The translations under genes were made by a program, and so were the position numbers. The notes below the pieces were generated by a model. The model did not search any database, had not been told where the DNA came from, and saw nothing but the letters and a program-made list of their open reading frames with translations. From contig CAJWLM010000003.1 of the NCBI GenBank assembly GCA_913043025.1, forward strand, positions 124,001-188,000: 64,000 nucleotides of DNA. The letters are read 5' to 3'. Below, piece after piece: positions 12,865 to 24,553 of this stretch. How positions within the stretch are numbered: position 1 is the stretch's first letter; the number at the start of each line of letters is the position of its first letter. Origin of the DNA: an uncultured Rhodospirillaceae bacterium. GTDB lineage: Bacteria; Pseudomonadota; Alphaproteobacteria; UBA8366.

Positions 12865-14082
12865 ATGCGACGTGTTGCGATAACTGGCCTGGGCATAGTC
12901 TCAAGCATCGGCAATAACAAAGGTGAAGTGCTAGAGTCACTTAAGCAGGGCCGGTCGGGCATAGAATATTGTGAAGAATATGAGAAACGGGGTCTCCGAA
13001 GCCATGTACATGGCTCAGTCAAAATAAATATTGAAGAACACGTAGACAGGAAAATTCGCCGTTTCATGGGCGACGGAGCTGCATACAATTACATCGCAAT
13101 GGAAGAGGCAATTGCGGATGCCGGCCTAGAGGAAAATGAAGTTTCTAGCGAAAAAACTGGTATGATTATGGGCTCGGGTGGTCCATCAACTAAGAATCTA
13201 TTGCTTGCTTGGGATACAGCTCGCGACCGTGGGCCAAAACGTATTGGCCCATATATGGTCCCTCGTACTATGTCCAGTACAAATTCTGCGACTCTTGCTA
13301 CGCCTTTTAAAATCAAAGGAGTTAATTATTCAATAAGTTCCGCCTGTGCCACTAGCGCTCATTGCATTGGAAACGCAAGTGAGCTTATCCAATGGGGAAA
13401 GCAAAATGTAATGCTAGCCGGTGGAGGAGAAGAGTTAGACTGGACAATGACGTCACTATTCGATGCCATGCCCGCGCTCTCTTCGGGCTACAACGAAACA
13501 CCAGAAAAAGCTAGCCGGCCCTATGATATCGATCGCGACGGATTCGTGATTGCTGGGGGGGGTGGGGTGATTGTACTGGAAGAACTGGAGCATGCGAAAG
13601 CACGCGGCGCCCATATTTATGCGGAATTAGTTGGTTACGGTGCCACATCAGATGGTTACGATATGGTTCAGCCATCGGGCGAAGGCGCCGCACGCTGTAT
13701 GAGGAACGCTACTAGCGGGCTCAACATTCCGGTTAATTACGTCAATGTCCATGGCACGTCGACGCCAGTTGGTGACATAAAAGAACTGGAAGCATTGAAA
13801 ACCGTATTTGGGGATCACATGCCTATCATTAGCTCAACAAAATCTTTAACCGGCCACTCACTGGGCGCAACGGGAGTTCACGAATCGATTTATTCTGTCC
13901 TTATGATGAAACACCGTTTTATTTCGGCTTCAGCGAATATTGAGAATCTAGATCCAGGTGCTGAAGGTTTACCAATTACCCGCGAACGAGTCGACAACAT
14001 TGATCTTGACTGTGTGGTCTCTAACAGTTTTGGTTTTGGTGGCACTAATGCAAGCTTGGTGTTCAAACGTTACAACGGTTAG
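12865..14082 (+). CDS. fabB: FabB, 3-oxoacyl-ACP synthase I
   Basis: 405 residues from the ATG at 12865, five bases after AGGAG; a GTG two codons earlier lies inside that ribosome-binding site. Condensing enzyme that elongates the cis-unsaturated acyl-ACP made by FabA. The catalytic Cys is in [14 protein letters not shown], the two His residues in [12 protein letters not shown] and [13 protein letters not shown], and the C-terminal [14 protein letters not shown] is typical. Second gene of fabA-fabB-fabI. Confidence 0.95.
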   Translation: MRRVAITGLGIVSSIGNNKGEVLESLKQGRSGIEYCEEYEKRGLRSHVHGSVKINIEEHVDRKIRRFMGDGAAYNYIAMEEAIADAGLEENEVSSEKTGMIMGSGGPSTKNLLLAWDTARDRGPKRIGPYMVPRTMSSTNSATLATPFKIKGVNYSISSACATSAHCIGNASELIQWGKQNVMLAGGGEELDWTMTSLFDAMPALSSGYNETPEKASRPYDIDRDGFVIAGGGGVIVLEELEHAKARGAHIYAELVGYGATSDGYDMVQPSGEGAARCMRNATSGLNIPVNYVNVHGTSTPVGDIKELEALKTVFGDHMPIISSTKSLTGHSLGATGVHESIYSVLMMKHRFISASANIENLDPGAEGLPITRERVDNIDLDCVVSNSFGFGGTNASLVFKRYNG

Positions 14083-14130
14083 AGCAGAACTACAGACTTA
14101 ACGTTCATTTATTGCCGGGGGCACTCAGTA

Positions 14131-14931
14131 ATGGGAACTGCCAAGTTACTATCCGGGAAACGCGGCCTCATCATGGGAGTTGCGAATGATCACTCTATAG
14201 CGTGGGGGATCTCATCAAAATTGCATGTGGCTGGTGCCGAGTTAGCTTTTACCTTCCAGTCAGAAGCATTTGCAAGACGCGTCAGGCCACTCGCTGCATC
14301 AATTGGCTCTGATATCGTATTACCTTGTGACGTTACAAGTGATGAAAGTCTTGATTCTGTATTTTCTGAAATTGAATCACGCTGGGGAAAGCTTGATTTC
14401 TTACTGCACGCAATTGCCTATTCCGACAAAAAAGAATTGAAAGGCAAATATGTCGATACGACTAGGACTAATTTTAGATCAACCATGGATATCTCATGTT
14501 ACTCGTTTTCTGCGGTAGCGCTTCGCGCTTCTCCTTTAATGAAAGATGGAGGAAGCTTAGTAACACTTACATATTCAGGATCGGAGCGTGTAATGCCAAA
14601 CTACAATGCTATGGGCGTTGCAAAAGCTGCTTTAGAAGCAAGCGTGAAGTATTTAGCAGTCGACCTTGGGGGCAATGGAATAAGAGTTAATGCAATTTCC
14701 GCTGGTCCTATGAGAACTCTTGCAGGTTCTGCAATAGCGAGTGCGCGCACACTTTTTCGATGGCAGGGAGAACATGCGCCACTCAAACGCAACATTAACA
14801 TGAGCGATGTTGGGGGCGCCGCACTCTATCTTTTCTCAAATATGTCGGGCGGGGTAACAGGCGAGACCCATTATGTGGATGCTGGATATAATGTAATAGG
14901 CATGGTCAATTTAGCCGGCGACGGCCCTTGA
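14131..14931 (+). CDS. fabI: FabI, enoyl-ACP reductase (NADH)
   Basis: 266 residues. Last reductive step of each fatty acid elongation cycle. The atypical SDR start GKRGLIMGVANDHSIAWGI marks the FabI type; the catalytic Tyr-x6-Lys is in YNAMGVAKAAL, preceded by SGSERVMPN, and the nucleotide-binding end has RVNAISAGPMRTLAGSAI. FabI is the usual target of triclosan-like inhibitors. Convergent with pnp across 73 bases. Confidence 0.95.
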   Translation: MGTAKLLSGKRGLIMGVANDHSIAWGISSKLHVAGAELAFTFQSEAFARRVRPLAASIGSDIVLPCDVTSDESLDSVFSEIESRWGKLDFLLHAIAYSDKKELKGKYVDTTRTNFRSTMDISCYSFSAVALRASPLMKDGGSLVTLTYSGSERVMPNYNAMGVAKAALEASVKYLAVDLGGNGIRVNAISAGPMRTLAGSAIASARTLFRWQGEHAPLKRNINMSDVGGAALYLFSNMSGGVTGETHYVDAGYNVIGMVNLAGDGP

Positions 14932-15004
14932 CACCCAACACCCCAGGTTTTTCGCGGCCGCAAATGACAACGCGCCCTTTTTAGCTAAAATCTAAGCTTA
15001 CATG

Positions 15005-17164
15005 TTAGTCATTGTTATTACGGGGCCGGCGCTCCCGACGAGGCTCTCGATCTTTGCGCTCTACTGGCACTTCTTCGCCAGTGCTCTGATCAACTGCTCT
15101 CATTGACAATTTCACTTTGCCACGATCATCGACCGCTAACACTAGGACTTTCACTTCCTGACCCTCAGATACCACATCACCGACAGAAGGAACGCGTTCA
15201 TTAGCTAATTCTGATATATGAACCAACCCATCCTTAGAGCCGAGGAAATTTACGAAAGCACCAAAATCAACAATCTTTACAACCTTCCCTTCGTACACTT
15301 TGCCGACTTCTGGCTCAGCTACTATCGACTGGATCCAAGCAATAGCACTCTCTCCAGCCTCATTGTCAACCGAAGCTACCTTGATCGTTCCATCGTCTTC
15401 GATGTCCACTTTTGCTCCCGTTGTCTCACAAATTTCACGAATGACTTTCCCTCCCGTGCCTATGACTTCGCGAATCTTTTCACGCGCAATCTGGAAAGTG
15501 GTAATTCGAGGTGCATTCTGTGATACATCTTCACGAGCTGAAGTTATTGCATCCTTCATTTCTGCAAGAATATGCAGCCTTCCATCTCTCGCTTGGGCCA
15601 ATGCAACCTGCATTATCTCTTCTGTGATGGATGTAATCTTTATATCCATCTGAAGAGCCGTAACCCCCTCTTCGGTGCCAGCAACCTTGAAATCCATGTC
15701 ACCCAAGTGATCCTCATCACCTAAAATATCGGACAAGACTGCAAACTTATCGTCTTCCTTGATTAGACCCATAGCGATACCAGCACATGGCCGCTTCATC
15801 GGGACACCAGCATCCATGAGAGACATGGATGTACCGCACACTGTCGCCATTGACGAGGAACCGTTACTTTCGGTGATCTCAGAGACGACCCTAACTGTGT
15901 AAGGGAAATCCTCATGATCTGGCATCAGTGGTCTAATTGCACGCCACGCGAGTTTTCCGTGCCCAATCTCACGTCGCCCAGGAGAACCAACACGGCCGGC
16001 TTCCCCTACCGAATATGGAGGAAAGTTGTAGTGAAGCATAAAGTGGCGACGATATTCACCCTCTATAGCATCAATAATCTGTTCATCCTGGCCAGTACCA
16101 AGCGTCGTAACAACGAAGGCCTGTGTTTCGCCACGGGTAAATAGAGATGACCCATGGCTTCGCTCTAAGATACCCACCTCACACTCAATCGGCCGGACCG
16201 ATGCAGTATCGCGTCCATCGATACGCTGCCCTGTTTCTAAGATATTTCCACGAACCACGTTCTTTTCTAGTTTTTTGAACATGGATGCTGCAAGCTCTGT
16301 ATCCTGCTCCTCAGTCTCAAGCTGATCGAGGACGCTACGCTTGAGTTCGGTTATTGATTCCATGCGATCTTGTTTGGATTTAATTTCGTAGGCGCGACGA
16401 AGCGGCTCTTCTGCTCGATCTTTAAGTATTTTCAGAACCTCGCCTTGTCCCTCCGGAGCCTTAGGTAAATCCCATGGTTCTTTCGCGGAAGATTCGGCCA
16501 TAGATATGATTGCATCTATGACCGGTTGGAATTGTTCATGACCAAACATTACCGACCCTAGCATTACTTCTTCTGACAGTTCGTTGGCCTGGCTCTCTAC
16601 CATCAAAACACCCTCACGCGTGCCTGCGACCACAAGATCTAAATCAATGTCGTCCATTTCACCTAGACGAGGATTAAGAATAAACTCTCCATTCTGGTAA
16701 CCAATCCGGCAAGCGCCAAGAGGCCCAAAGAAAGGCACACCGGATATTGTTAGTGCAGCTGACGCACCAATTAGTGAAACTATGTCAGGATCATTTTCCA
16801 TGTCGTGTGCCAGCACAGTGCAGATAATTTGGGTTTCATTCCGGAACCCGTCAGGAAATAATGGTCGTATTGGTCGATCAATTAAGCGTGAGGTGAGTGT
16901 TTCTTTTTCACTGGGTCGTCCTTCACGCTTAAAAAAACCACCCGGGATTTTACCTGCCGCATATGTTTTTTCCTGATAATTAACAGTGAGGGGAAAAAAA
17001 TCGACTCCTGTCCGGGGGTTTTTTGCAGCAACAGCGGTGCATAACACTTGTGTCCCGCCATAAGTCGCCATGACAGCACCATCAGCCTGGCGTGCTATTT
17101 TCCCCGCCTCTAATAATAAAGGGCGCCCGCCCCACTCTATTTCTTTTTTTGTAACATCAAACAT
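15005..17164 (-). CDS. pnp: Polyribonucleotide nucleotidyltransferase (PNPase)
   Basis: 719 residues from the ATG at 17164, which has AAGGA seven bases upstream; a longer in-frame reading starts within the leader. Phosphorolytic 3'-5' exoribonuclease. Two RNase PH-like domains are visible ([20 protein letters not shown] in the first; [13 protein letters not shown] and [18 protein letters not shown] in the second), then a KH domain ([16 protein letters not shown]) and an S1 domain ([28 protein letters not shown]). The tail is basic and Arg-rich, as in PNPases that join RNase E. Last gene of the rimP-pnp unit. Confidence 0.97.
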   Translation of the reverse strand: MFDVTKKEIEWGGRPLLLEAGKIARQADGAVMATYGGTQVLCTAVAAKNPRTGVDFFPLTVNYQEKTYAAGKIPGGFFKREGRPSEKETLTSRLIDRPIRPLFPDGFRNETQIICTVLAHDMENDPDIVSLIGASAALTISGVPFFGPLGACRIGYQNGEFILNPRLGEMDDIDLDLVVAGTREGVLMVESQANELSEEVMLGSVMFGHEQFQPVIDAIISMAESSAKEPWDLPKAPEGQGEVLKILKDRAEEPLRRAYEIKSKQDRMESITELKRSVLDQLETEEQDTELAASMFKKLEKNVVRGNILETGQRIDGRDTASVRPIECEVGILERSHGSSLFTRGETQAFVVTTLGTGQDEQIIDAIEGEYRRHFMLHYNFPPYSVGEAGRVGSPGRREIGHGKLAWRAIRPLMPDHEDFPYTVRVVSEITESNGSSSMATVCGTSMSLMDAGVPMKRPCAGIAMGLIKEDDKFAVLSDILGDEDHLGDMDFKVAGTEEGVTALQMDIKITSITEEIMQVALAQARDGRLHILAEMKDAITSAREDVSQNAPRITTFQIAREKIREVIGTGGKVIREICETTGAKVDIEDDGTIKVASVDNEAGESAIAWIQSIVAEPEVGKVYEGKVVKIVDFGAFVNFLGSKDGLVHISELANERVPSVGDVVSEGQEVKVLVLAVDDRGKVKLSMRAVDQSTGEEVPVERKDREPRRERRPRNNND

Positions 17165-17189
17165 CTGTGTTTCCTTCACATACCTACCA

Positions 17190-17214
17190 CTGGGATGGTC
17201 TTGCTCAATCCCAG
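17190..17214 (-). promoter_or_regulatory. Hairpin in the pnp leader
   Basis: CTGGGAT (17190-17196) and ATCCCAG (17208-17214) form a perfect 7-bp stem with an 11-base loop, about 26 bases upstream of the pnp start. In enteric bacteria the pnp leader hairpin is the site of RNase III processing and PNPase autoregulation; a similar role here is inference. Confidence 0.45.
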
Positions 17215-17350
17215 CCTGTAACGGCCTTAAAATAGAGACCATGTCCAAGTGGCCTCAACTGATTATCCTCGGCTCTGAGAGTTTTTCACTCGGCCGGGTC
17301 AGACAAAGACAGATCCTGCTTTGCCTGTAAGGAGGGTCGTTACTAACTCC

Positions 17351-17620
17351 TCAGCGACGTAATTCAAGCCGTTTGAGTAAAGATTCGTAGCGGCTCATGT
17401 CTTTGCGCTTCACATAATCGAGAAGACGTCTCCGTTGACCCACCATCATCAATAATCCACGACGCGAGTGAAAATCCTTCTTGTGCGACTGCATATGCTC
17501 GGTGAGATTGCGAATGCGCTCAGTTAATACTGCTATTTGTACATCGGCTGAACCGGTATCACCTGCTTTAGTTGCAAACTCCGCTATGAGCTCTTTTTTA
17601 CGCTCTAATCCAATCGACAT
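17351..17620 (-). CDS. rpsO: 30S ribosomal protein S15
   Basis: 89 residues. Begins [36 protein letters not shown] and contains [25 protein letters not shown], both diagnostic of S15, a primary binder of 16S rRNA. Two consecutive ATGs occur; the second (17620) has the better distance (6 bases) from AAGGAG. It lies 14 bases after truB and before pnp, the standard truB-rpsO-pnp order. Confidence 0.96.
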   Translation of the reverse strand: MSIGLERKKELIAEFATKAGDTGSADVQIAVLTERIRNLTEHMQSHKKDFHSRRGLLMMVGQRRRLLDYVKRKDMSRYESLLKRLELRR

Positions 17621-17634
17621 CATATTCTCCTTTT

Positions 17635-18564
17635 TTATAGTTTAAGCACTTTGAAAGGCCTAACCTTTCCAGCGCTGAATTCGGCTAGTGCTAACGGTTT
17701 GCCCTGATTGGTGGCCAAAACCGTAGCTCCGTCGCTTAAATCGATAACGCGCTCGATGTCTTCCTTTCGCAGTAACGTCACAGCTTGGCCGTGACGCAAT
17801 TTTGAGGCTTCAGCTCCTGTCAAGGCTAACGCCGGGATGTCGTCCAGCGCAGTCTCTACAGGAAGAAGATATTCCAAAACCGCGGCAATGTGCCCAAATT
17901 CTTTCAATTCGTCCAGTGAAATTCCATTATCAAGTGAAAAAGGTCCAACTCGGGTCCGGCGAAGTTGCGTCAAATGCCCCACTGTTCCTAGTGCAATAGC
18001 CAAGTCACGCGCCAAAGCACGCATGTAAGCTCCAGCGCCAGAGACCACTCGAAAAAGTGCGTGATCACAATCGGGTATCCCCAACAGAGCTAAGTCATAA
18101 ATACGTATGTTTCTTGATGGAATATCAAAAGTCTTCCCCTTTCTGGCGAGATCATAAGCCCTCTCACCGCCTACTTTAATTGCAGAAAACGCAGGTGGTA
18201 TTTGTTCAATTAGACCCGTGAAATTAGGTATCAACCTTTCAATTGCTCTCCGGTCTGGGCGGATATCCGACGTCGCGGTGATGCATCCTTCACGATCATC
18301 CGTAGTACTTGCCCTGCCCCATTCCACTGTGAACTCGTATTCTTTTGTTCTGTCCACAATGTAAGGAACCGTCTTTGTAGCTTCACCCAATGCAATCGGG
18401 AGGATCCCGGTTGCGAGGGGGTCTAGGGTACCACCATGACCCGCCTTCTTCGCGTTGGCTAATTTTTTAATGATTGCCACTGTTTTAGTTGAGGTAATCC
18501 CCTCAGGCTTATCTATTACAAACCAGCCATGTACCGGATCACCTTTTCGGTTGCGCCGTCCCAT
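17635..18564 (-). CDS. truB: TruB, tRNA pseudouridine-55 synthase
   Basis: 309 residues. Converts U55 in the tRNA T-arm to pseudouridine. Visible are [14 protein letters not shown], the catalytic-Asp block [42 protein letters not shown] and the [10 protein letters not shown] segment near residue 210. The C-terminal PUA-like region is present. ATG start, 21 bases after rbfA. Confidence 0.96.
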   Translation of the reverse strand: MGRRNRKGDPVHGWFVIDKPEGITSTKTVAIIKKLANAKKAGHGGTLDPLATGILPIALGEATKTVPYIVDRTKEYEFTVEWGRASTTDDREGCITATSDIRPDRRAIERLIPNFTGLIEQIPPAFSAIKVGGERAYDLARKGKTFDIPSRNIRIYDLALLGIPDCDHALFRVVSGAGAYMRALARDLAIALGTVGHLTQLRRTRVGPFSLDNGISLDELKEFGHIAAVLEYLLPVETALDDIPALALTGAEASKLRHGQAVTLLRKEDIERVIDLSDGATVLATNQGKPLALAEFSAGKVRPFKVLKL

Positions 18565-18585
18565 TTATTGTTTGTCCTAATATAT

Positions 18586-18966
18586 TTACGGAGCCAAATC
18601 CCGAATAACAACAGGATCTGCCAAAAGCCTGTCAATTTCACTGGCGTTATCAAAGGTATAGTCGCTTACAAAAGTAAGCTTTGGGAGATACTTTAGTCGC
18701 ACTCTGCGCCCAACCTCACTGCGCAAAAATGATGATGCTCTACCTAATGCTCCAACGACCAGTTTTTCGTCAAGCCCCCCGAGGGGCAACACATATACCG
18801 TCGCATTGCGCATATCGGCACTAACCTGCACCTCACAAACCGTTATTGACCTTCCTGCTAGATCAGGATCTCGTAAGTCCCCGTTTGTGAACAGCTCAGC
18901 TAACACATGGCGCAACTGCTCTCCAACTTTTAACTGGCGCACCGACCGTTTTTTTTCCTTAGCCAT
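18586..18966 (-). CDS. rbfA: RbfA, 30S ribosome-binding factor
   Basis: 126 residues. Small KH-fold protein that helps mature the 16S rRNA 5' end of the 30S subunit. Typical sequence is RQLKVGEQLRHVLAELFTNG, TVCEVQVSADMRNATVYVLPLGG and the closing LKYLPKLTFVSDYTFDNASEIDRLL. It sits between infB and truB, as expected. ATG start. Confidence 0.94.
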   Translation of the reverse strand: MAKEKKRSVRQLKVGEQLRHVLAELFTNGDLRDPDLAGRSITVCEVQVSADMRNATVYVLPLGGLDEKLVVGALGRASSFLRSEVGRRVRLKYLPKLTFVSDYTFDNASEIDRLLADPVVIRDLAP

Positions 18967-19034
18967 TTTAACTTACCACACGGTAAAACCACATGAAGAG
19001 AAAGACATCGTATTTTCGTTACATATCTCTAATA

Positions 19035-21551
19035 TCAAAGGGATCTACTTATTTCTTCGACTTCGTAACACTCAACCATATCGCCTTCCTTCAGGTCATC
19101 ATAGCTTTCAAAAGCCATACCGCATTCATAGCCTTGTTGAACTTCACGCACGTCTTCCTTAAAACGACGAAGCGTTTTTAAGCTTCCTTCGTGTATAACC
19201 ACATCATCGCGAAGTAATCGTACCCTAGCCCCACGCTTAACCTCACCTTCCGTGACCATACCTCCGCCGATCTTACCCACTTTAGAAATGCCAAAGACCT
19301 GTCGTATTTCAGCATACCCAAGCTGCTTTTCTCGTCTTTCCGGAGCCAACAAACCGCTCAGCAACTGTTTCATATCGTCAATAACGTCATAGATTATCGA
19401 ATAATAGCGTATGTCAACATTATCGCGTTTTGCTAATTCACGGGCCTGCGGGTTGGCGCGCACATTAAATCCGATTATGACACCTTCAGATGCACGGGCG
19501 AGTATGACATCAGATTCCGTTATTCCACCAACACCACTATGCAACACTTGAACTTTAACTTCATCTGTTTCGAATTTTTGCAACGAGCTTTTTATGGCCT
19601 CAAGTGATCCTTGCACATCAGTCTTGATCAGAATCGCTAATTCGCCACATTCGCCAATTTTGATCTTGTCAAACATCTGCTCCAGTGTGCCGCGTGATCC
19701 AGCAGCCATCGAAGTTTGCCTTAACTGCCGAGTCCTATATTCTGCAATCTCGCGGGCTCTAGCTTCGTCCCCAACAACATGAATAATATCACCGGCGGAT
19801 GGGGTCCCTTGCAGCCCCAAAACTTCTACTGGGTAAGCTGGGCCGGCGTCTTCAACTGTATCACCATGATCATCAATCATTGCACGTACGCGACCCCATT
19901 CGGATCCAGCCACAAAAATATCGCCAGTCCGTAGGGTGCCCCGTTCTACGAGTACGGTTGCAACAGAACCACGTCCTTGTTCCATTTTTGCCTCAACCAC
20001 AACCCCCTGTGCCGGGCGACTGGGGTTCGCTTTCAATTCCAGTATCTCTGATTGCAAGAGAATTGCTTCCTCAAGCTTCTCGATATTAGTTTTTTCTTTA
20101 GCCGAAACTTCAACGTCCAAAACATCGCCGCCCAAAGACTCCACAACTATCTCGTGGTTTAATAATTCATTTCGGACTTTCGCCACATCAGCACCAGCCG
20201 CATCAATTTTATTGATCGCGACAATGATGGGGACTTGTGCTGCTTTTGCATGAGCAATAGCTTCGGCGGTCTGCGGTTGCACACCATCATCAGCAGCAAC
20301 CACCAAGATAACAATGTCAGTAACGCTAGCACCACGCGCACGCATTTCTGTAAAAGCTTCGTGCCCTGGAGTATCGAGAAAAGTTATTGTTGCACCAGCG
20401 GGAGTGTTAACTCGGTAAGCTCCGATGTGTTGAGTGATACCTCCAGCCTCACCACCAGCCACATCACTTGTACGCATCACATCTAATAGAGAAGTCTTAC
20501 CGTGATCCACATGGCCCATTACAGTAACAACTGGTGCACGCTCCTCTAGGTCCACCTCTAGGTCTTCGTTGCCTTCAAGGCCAATCTCAACATCTGCCTC
20601 AGAAACTCTTTTAACCTTATGGCCGAGTTCATTGACAACAAGCTCCGCGGTATCTGCGTCCACCGTTTGATTTGCCGCAGCCATCACTCCCATATTCATA
20701 AGAATCTTGACTACATCCGCTGCTCGGGTTGCCATTCGGTTAGCTAGGTCAGAGACAGTTATAGATTCGGGAATTATTACCTCACGAATCTTAGCCTGAA
20801 GTTCGCCCTTTTGTAACTCTGCTCTCTGCCGTTTTTTCTCACGCTCCTTTGCCCGCCGCATTGCCGCTAAGCTCCGCACACGGCCATCATCTCCATCTTC
20901 CGCCTGCCGCAATGCATCGCCAATCGTAAGTTTTCCTTGCATGCGGCGACGCGGTTCATCCTTAGACCGTCTTGGCCTTTTTGTTTCAGGTTTAGCTCTG
21001 CGCTGAGGCTTAGCCGCATCAGGCTCCCTAGTCTCTGCCCTCTTTGCGTTTACCTCAGCCTCGGCGACAGTTTGTTGGAGGTCTTTCTCGGCAGCTTTAT
21101 TCCGCGCTTCTTCTTCCGCTTTTTTCTTAGCATTGTCATCAGCTCGACGGCGGGCCTCTTCTTCCTCTTGCGCACGCCGCTTATTCTCTTCTTCGATCTT
21201 GCGGCGCTCATCTTCAAGTTCAGCCGTACGCCGCTTATCAGTTTCCTCAGCGGCACCGTGGACAGCCCGGAGCCGCGCTGACCGTTCTTCATCTGTCAAA
21301 TTATCTAGATCTGTATCAGCATCTGGCGCCTCCACTGCAGCTGCTTGTTGCTGCTCTTCAGCAACTGCGCGCATGCGGCCCGCAGAATCGCGACCGAATG
21401 TGCGCTTTTTCTTAACTTCGACCATAACCGATTTTGATCGGCCATGACTGAAGCTTTGGCGCACTTGTCCAGTTTCCACCGTCTTTTTAAGCTCTAGCCG
21501 CCCGGGTAGACTCAGGCTGAGCTTGCCTTCCTGTTCAGATTTTTGCGTCAT
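19035..21551 (-). CDS. infB: Translation initiation factor IF-2
   Basis: 838 residues from the ATG at 21551, which follows GAGGATAGGC; this overlaps the end of the upstream rnpM gene by 17 bases. The long charged N-terminal part (Glu/Arg/Lys-rich, about residues 60-230) is followed by the GTPase: G1 [14 protein letters not shown]3 [17 protein letters not shown]4 NKIDAAGAD, and domains with [16 protein letters not shown] and [18 protein letters not shown]. Positions initiator tRNA on the 30S subunit. Confidence 0.97.
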   Translation of the reverse strand: MTQKSEQEGKLSLSLPGRLELKKTVETGQVRQSFSHGRSKSVMVEVKKKRTFGRDSAGRMRAVAEEQQQAAAVEAPDADTDLDNLTDEERSARLRAVHGAAEETDKRRTAELEDERRKIEEENKRRAQEEEEARRRADDNAKKKAEEEARNKAAEKDLQQTVAEAEVNAKRAETREPDAAKPQRRAKPETKRPRRSKDEPRRRMQGKLTIGDALRQAEDGDDGRVRSLAAMRRAKEREKKRQRAELQKGELQAKIREVIIPESITVSDLANRMATRAADVVKILMNMGVMAAANQTVDADTAELVVNELGHKVKRVSEADVEIGLEGNEDLEVDLEERAPVVTVMGHVDHGKTSLLDVMRTSDVAGGEAGGITQHIGAYRVNTPAGATITFLDTPGHEAFTEMRARGASVTDIVILVVAADDGVQPQTAEAIAHAKAAQVPIIVAINKIDAAGADVAKVRNELLNHEIVVESLGGDVLDVEVSAKEKTNIEKLEEAILLQSEILELKANPSRPAQGVVVEAKMEQGRGSVATVLVERGTLRTGDIFVAGSEWGRVRAMIDDHGDTVEDAGPAYPVEVLGLQGTPSAGDIIHVVGDEARAREIAEYRTRQLRQTSMAAGSRGTLEQMFDKIKIGECGELAILIKTDVQGSLEAIKSSLQKFETDEVKVQVLHSGVGGITESDVILARASEGVIIGFNVRANPQARELAKRDNVDIRYYSIIYDVIDDMKQLLSGLLAPERREKQLGYAEIRQVFGISKVGKIGGGMVTEGEVKRGARVRLLRDDVVIHEGSLKTLRRFKEDVREVQQGYECGMAFESYDDLKEGDMVECYEVEEISRSL

Positions 21552-22161
21552 GCCTATCCTCGTCAAGAGAACCCTTATTACGAAACTCCGCTAACCGACG
21601 ACCGTCAATTTTTATTAGTTCTGCAAGCCCACCCGCAGATACTGCCGCCTGAACTGCGTTGGGCTTCGAAAACGCAGTGCCCAACTCATGTGATGTGAGT
21701 ACCCTCAAACAGTCTACACTTTGCGCCATCGCACAAACTTTTGACCGCGCATTTTCAGAGGCATCGCGCGCAACCAAAAGTAAAGCGCATTTTTTTTTCA
21801 ACGCTAATGACACTTTGGTATACCCACATACAGCCTGTCCTGCTTTTTTTGCTAAGGATAGCCCATTTATCACACGCTCACAAAGCTGATGATCTACCAG
21901 TTCCACTAAATCACACCTAACCTTAACATTTGTCTTTGCCGCTCGCCTAAAAAGATTTTGTTGAATAGCTTCTTCCAAGAGCCCTCGCTTTATACCAACC
22001 CACATTCCGCGGCCACCCAATTTGCACTTTATATCCGGCACAACACTGCTATTGGGCCCTACAACAAATCTTACCAATGCCTCGGTAGAAAATGATTTAC
22101 CACTGACTATGCAACGCCGTAATGGCTTAGCCGTGTTTACAGGTTCGGTAAAGGCAATCAT
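21535..22161 (-). CDS. YlxR/RnpM-type RNA-binding protein fused to an L7Ae-like domain
   Basis: 208 residues. The N-terminal ~90 residues are a YlxR (DUF448) domain: [23 protein letters not shown] and [19 protein letters not shown]. The C-terminal half (from about residue 95, [29 protein letters not shown]...[10 protein letters not shown]) resembles a ribosomal L7Ae/L30e fold. In Firmicutes these are separate genes between nusA and infB; the fused form is common in Alphaproteobacteria. YlxR proteins bind RNase P RNA in Bacillus; the role here is inferred. Overlaps infB by 17 bases. Confidence 0.85.
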   Translation of the reverse strand: MIAFTEPVNTAKPLRRCIVSGKSFSTEALVRFVVGPNSSVVPDIKCKLGGRGMWVGIKRGLLEEAIQQNLFRRAAKTNVKVRCDLVELVDHQLCERVINGLSLAKKAGQAVCGYTKVSLALKKKCALLLVARDASENARSKVCAMAQSVDCLRVLTSHELGTAFSKPNAVQAAVSAGGLAELIKIDGRRLAEFRNKGSLDEDRHDAKI

Positions 22162-22188
22162 TGTATTTGTCCCAAAAATCTACTCACT

Positions 22189-23832
22189 CTATGTATCAGA
22201 CTGCTTTTGCGATGCTTCAACCGGCAACTGTGATTCGGAAGCGCTATCCAACCTTACCCCATCATCCTCGTTCGCCTCTGGAGCTAAAGCACTTGCCATG
22301 TCTTCTTGAGAAATCCAACCAGCAGCTACCCGGGCACGCAGGATCAATTCATTAGCCGCAGTTGGCTCAACACCATATTCGCGTAATATTCCATCGTCCA
22401 CGCCTATAAGTTCATCACTGGCTAGATCTGCAAAATCTTCAAGAGTTTTGATCTTGGCCTCGCCAAGAGTAACAACCATTTCAAGCGTCAGGCCTTCAAG
22501 TGTTTTCAGATTCTCAGCAATGACTAGCTCCGATACACGCGTTTCTAGGCGTTCAGTTTCCTGAGTAAGGTAATTGCGCGCCCTGAGGCGGAGCTCTTCT
22601 GCTACCTCCGCATCAAAACCCTCGATCGAGGTTAGCTCTTCCTCTGGAACGTATGCCACCTCCTCAACGCTGGTAAAACCCTCTGAAACTAAAAATTGAG
22701 CGATCACATCGTCTACATCCAGAGCATCAATAAATGTTTGGCTTCGTTGCTGCACTTCCGCCTGTCGCCGCTCAGATTCTGCTTCCTCCGTGAGAATATC
22801 AATCTCCCAGCCAGTCAGAGACGACGCAAGCCGCACATTTTGCCCGCGCCGACCAATTGCAAGACTAAGTTGTTCATCTGGAACCACCACCTCAATTTTC
22901 TGCGCATCCTCATCAAGTACTACTTTGGCCACTTCAGCAGGTGCCAATGCATTCACAACAAAGGTTGCAGGATCTTGGGACCAGGGAATTATATCGATTT
23001 TTTCACCCTGCAGCTCAGCTACTACTGCTTGTACTCGGCTACCTCTCATCCCAACGCAGGCGCCCACCGGATCTATGCTGCTATCGTGCGATATCACTGC
23101 TATTTTTGCGCGGCTTCCCGGATCACGAGCAACAGACCGAATCTCAATAATCCCATCATAAATTTCCGGCACTTCTTGGGAAAATAACTTGGCCATGAAT
23201 TGAGGGTGTGTACGGGACATGAAAATTTGTGGGCCCCGCTGCTCTCTTCGCACATCATAAATGTAACCCCGGACCCTATCGCCGCGCCTGTATTTTTCCC
23301 TAGGTAAAAGCTCTTCACGGCGTATTACAGCCTCACCCCGGCCCAAGTCGACGGTGACATTGCCAAAGTCTTCTCGTTTGACGAGACCATTAACAATTTC
23401 CTCAACTCTGTTCTTATACTCTTCAAATTGTTGCTCTCGTTCCGCCTCTCTCACGCGTTGAACAATCACTTGTTTGGCAGTTTGCGCCGCAATCCGCCCA
23501 AAATCAATCGGAGGGAGCGGGTCGATCAAAAAATCGCCTAATTTCAGATCAGACTGCCGGCGTTGAGCCTCAGCTAACGTTAGCTGGGTGGACTCATTCT
23601 CGATCTCTTCTGCAACCTCCATGTAACGTGCAAGCCTTATTTCGCCGCTTTTCCGATCGATCTCCGCACGAATGTCATTCTCCTGACCGTACTTTGATCG
23701 TCCTGCTTTCTGAATAGCCTGCTCCATCGCTTCGAGCACCTCTTCCCGCTCTATGCCCTTTTCTCTTGCCACCGTATCCGCAACATTCAGCAACTCGGCT
23801 CTTGGCATTGGCGTCGCGCTTGCAGTCTCCAT
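22189..23832 (-). CDS. nusA: NusA, transcription termination/antitermination factor
   Basis: 547 residues from the ATG at 23832, with AAGGGAT about 7 bases upstream; a TTG seven codons earlier is in frame but that Shine-Dalgarno lies inside it. Order of domains: N-terminal RNAP-binding part, S1 (YRRGDRVRGYIYDVRRE), KH1 and KH2 (CVGMRGSRVQAVVAELQGEKIDII; LAIGRRGQNVRLASSLTGWEIDI), then C-terminal helix-hairpin-helix repeats (FVSEGFTSVEEVAYV; LEDFADLASDELIGVD). Binds RNA polymerase and nut-type RNA. Second gene of the rimP unit. Confidence 0.96.
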   Translation of the reverse strand: METASATPMPRAELLNVADTVAREKGIEREEVLEAMEQAIQKAGRSKYGQENDIRAEIDRKSGEIRLARYMEVAEEIENESTQLTLAEAQRRQSDLKLGDFLIDPLPPIDFGRIAAQTAKQVIVQRVREAEREQQFEEYKNRVEEIVNGLVKREDFGNVTVDLGRGEAVIRREELLPREKYRRGDRVRGYIYDVRREQRGPQIFMSRTHPQFMAKLFSQEVPEIYDGIIEIRSVARDPGSRAKIAVISHDSSIDPVGACVGMRGSRVQAVVAELQGEKIDIIPWSQDPATFVVNALAPAEVAKVVLDEDAQKIEVVVPDEQLSLAIGRRGQNVRLASSLTGWEIDILTEEAESERRQAEVQQRSQTFIDALDVDDVIAQFLVSEGFTSVEEVAYVPEEELTSIEGFDAEVAEELRLRARNYLTQETERLETRVSELVIAENLKTLEGLTLEMVVTLGEAKIKTLEDFADLASDELIGVDDGILREYGVEPTAANELILRARVAAGWISQEDMASALAPEANEDDGVRLDSASESQLPVEASQKQSDT

Positions 23833-23856
23833 TTCTATATCCCTTTTGTTCAAGCC

Positions 23857-24363
23857 CTAATGTAGGCTAATTTCTGCACTTTGCCTCTTGTGGGCCTCAA
23901 TTAAGTCGTCGGATAGTATCAAATTCGCCGCAACAATGTCAGAAATAGGTAGCTCTTCCTCGCCTTGCTCGGTCTGTATACTAACCATTCCCCTGTCACA
24001 ACCGATTAGCCGACCGCGGAAACGTTTGCGACCTCGGATGGTTTTCTCTAATTCTACCTTGGCAATAAACCCTAAAAATCTCTCAAAATCACGCTCTTTC
24101 ACAAGAGGACGAGCAATGCCAGGCGAGCTTACCTCAAGATTGTAGTTGCCACTGATCGGATCCTCCACATCGAGAATGGCCGAAAGTTGACGACTCACGA
24201 CCGCACAATCTTCCACAGAAACAGGGGTCTCGTCAGAACGATCAATCATGACTTGCAATATTTTCTGTCCATCGCCACCCATTAGCCTCACGCGAACTAT
24301 CTCATAGCCTAGGTCACTTAAGCTGGGTTCAACCAAGGCTTTCAATTCAATTTCTATAGACAC
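23857..24363 (-). CDS. rimP: RimP, ribosome maturation factor
   Basis: 168 residues. Assists 30S assembly. Seen: LVEPSLSDLGYEIVRVRLMGG, QVMIDRSDETPVSVEDCAVVSR and LEVSSPGIARPLVKERDFERF, the family core, then an Sm-like C-terminal part (RKRFRGRLIGCDRGMVSIQ). It is the promoter-proximal gene of rimP-nusA-rnpM-infB-rbfA-truB-rpsO-pnp; a terminator for the preceding trmB transcript lies about 60 bases upstream. Confidence 0.94.
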   Translation of the reverse strand: MSIEIELKALVEPSLSDLGYEIVRVRLMGGDGQKILQVMIDRSDETPVSVEDCAVVSRQLSAILDVEDPISGNYNLEVSSPGIARPLVKERDFERFLGFIAKVELEKTIRGRKRFRGRLIGCDRGMVSIQTEQGEEELPISDIVAANLILSDDLIEAHKRQSAEISLH

Positions 24364-24421
24364 CGTATCTTATTATCCTACTTCCCTAAAGCACACAGTT
24401 ACTTTTCTCGAGTGGTGCACG

Positions 24422-24447
24422 AAAAAAAAGGCGGGACCAAGCCCACC
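24422..24447 (-). terminator. Rho-independent terminator downstream of trmB
   Basis: On the minus strand GGTGGG-CTTGGT-CCCGCC forms a six-pair stem (one G-U) with a 6-base loop, followed directly by eight T. It ends the metK-trmB direction of transcription and separates it from rimP, which must therefore have its own promoter in 24364-24420. Confidence 0.8.
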
Positions 24448-24553
24448 CACTCCACTTGTCTGTTTTTTTACGATGCGCACCTAACCGAAAAATGATTATC
24501 AAGCACATGTAACTACAAAGCTATATGCCTTTTTTTCCCTTTCTACAAGTCTA

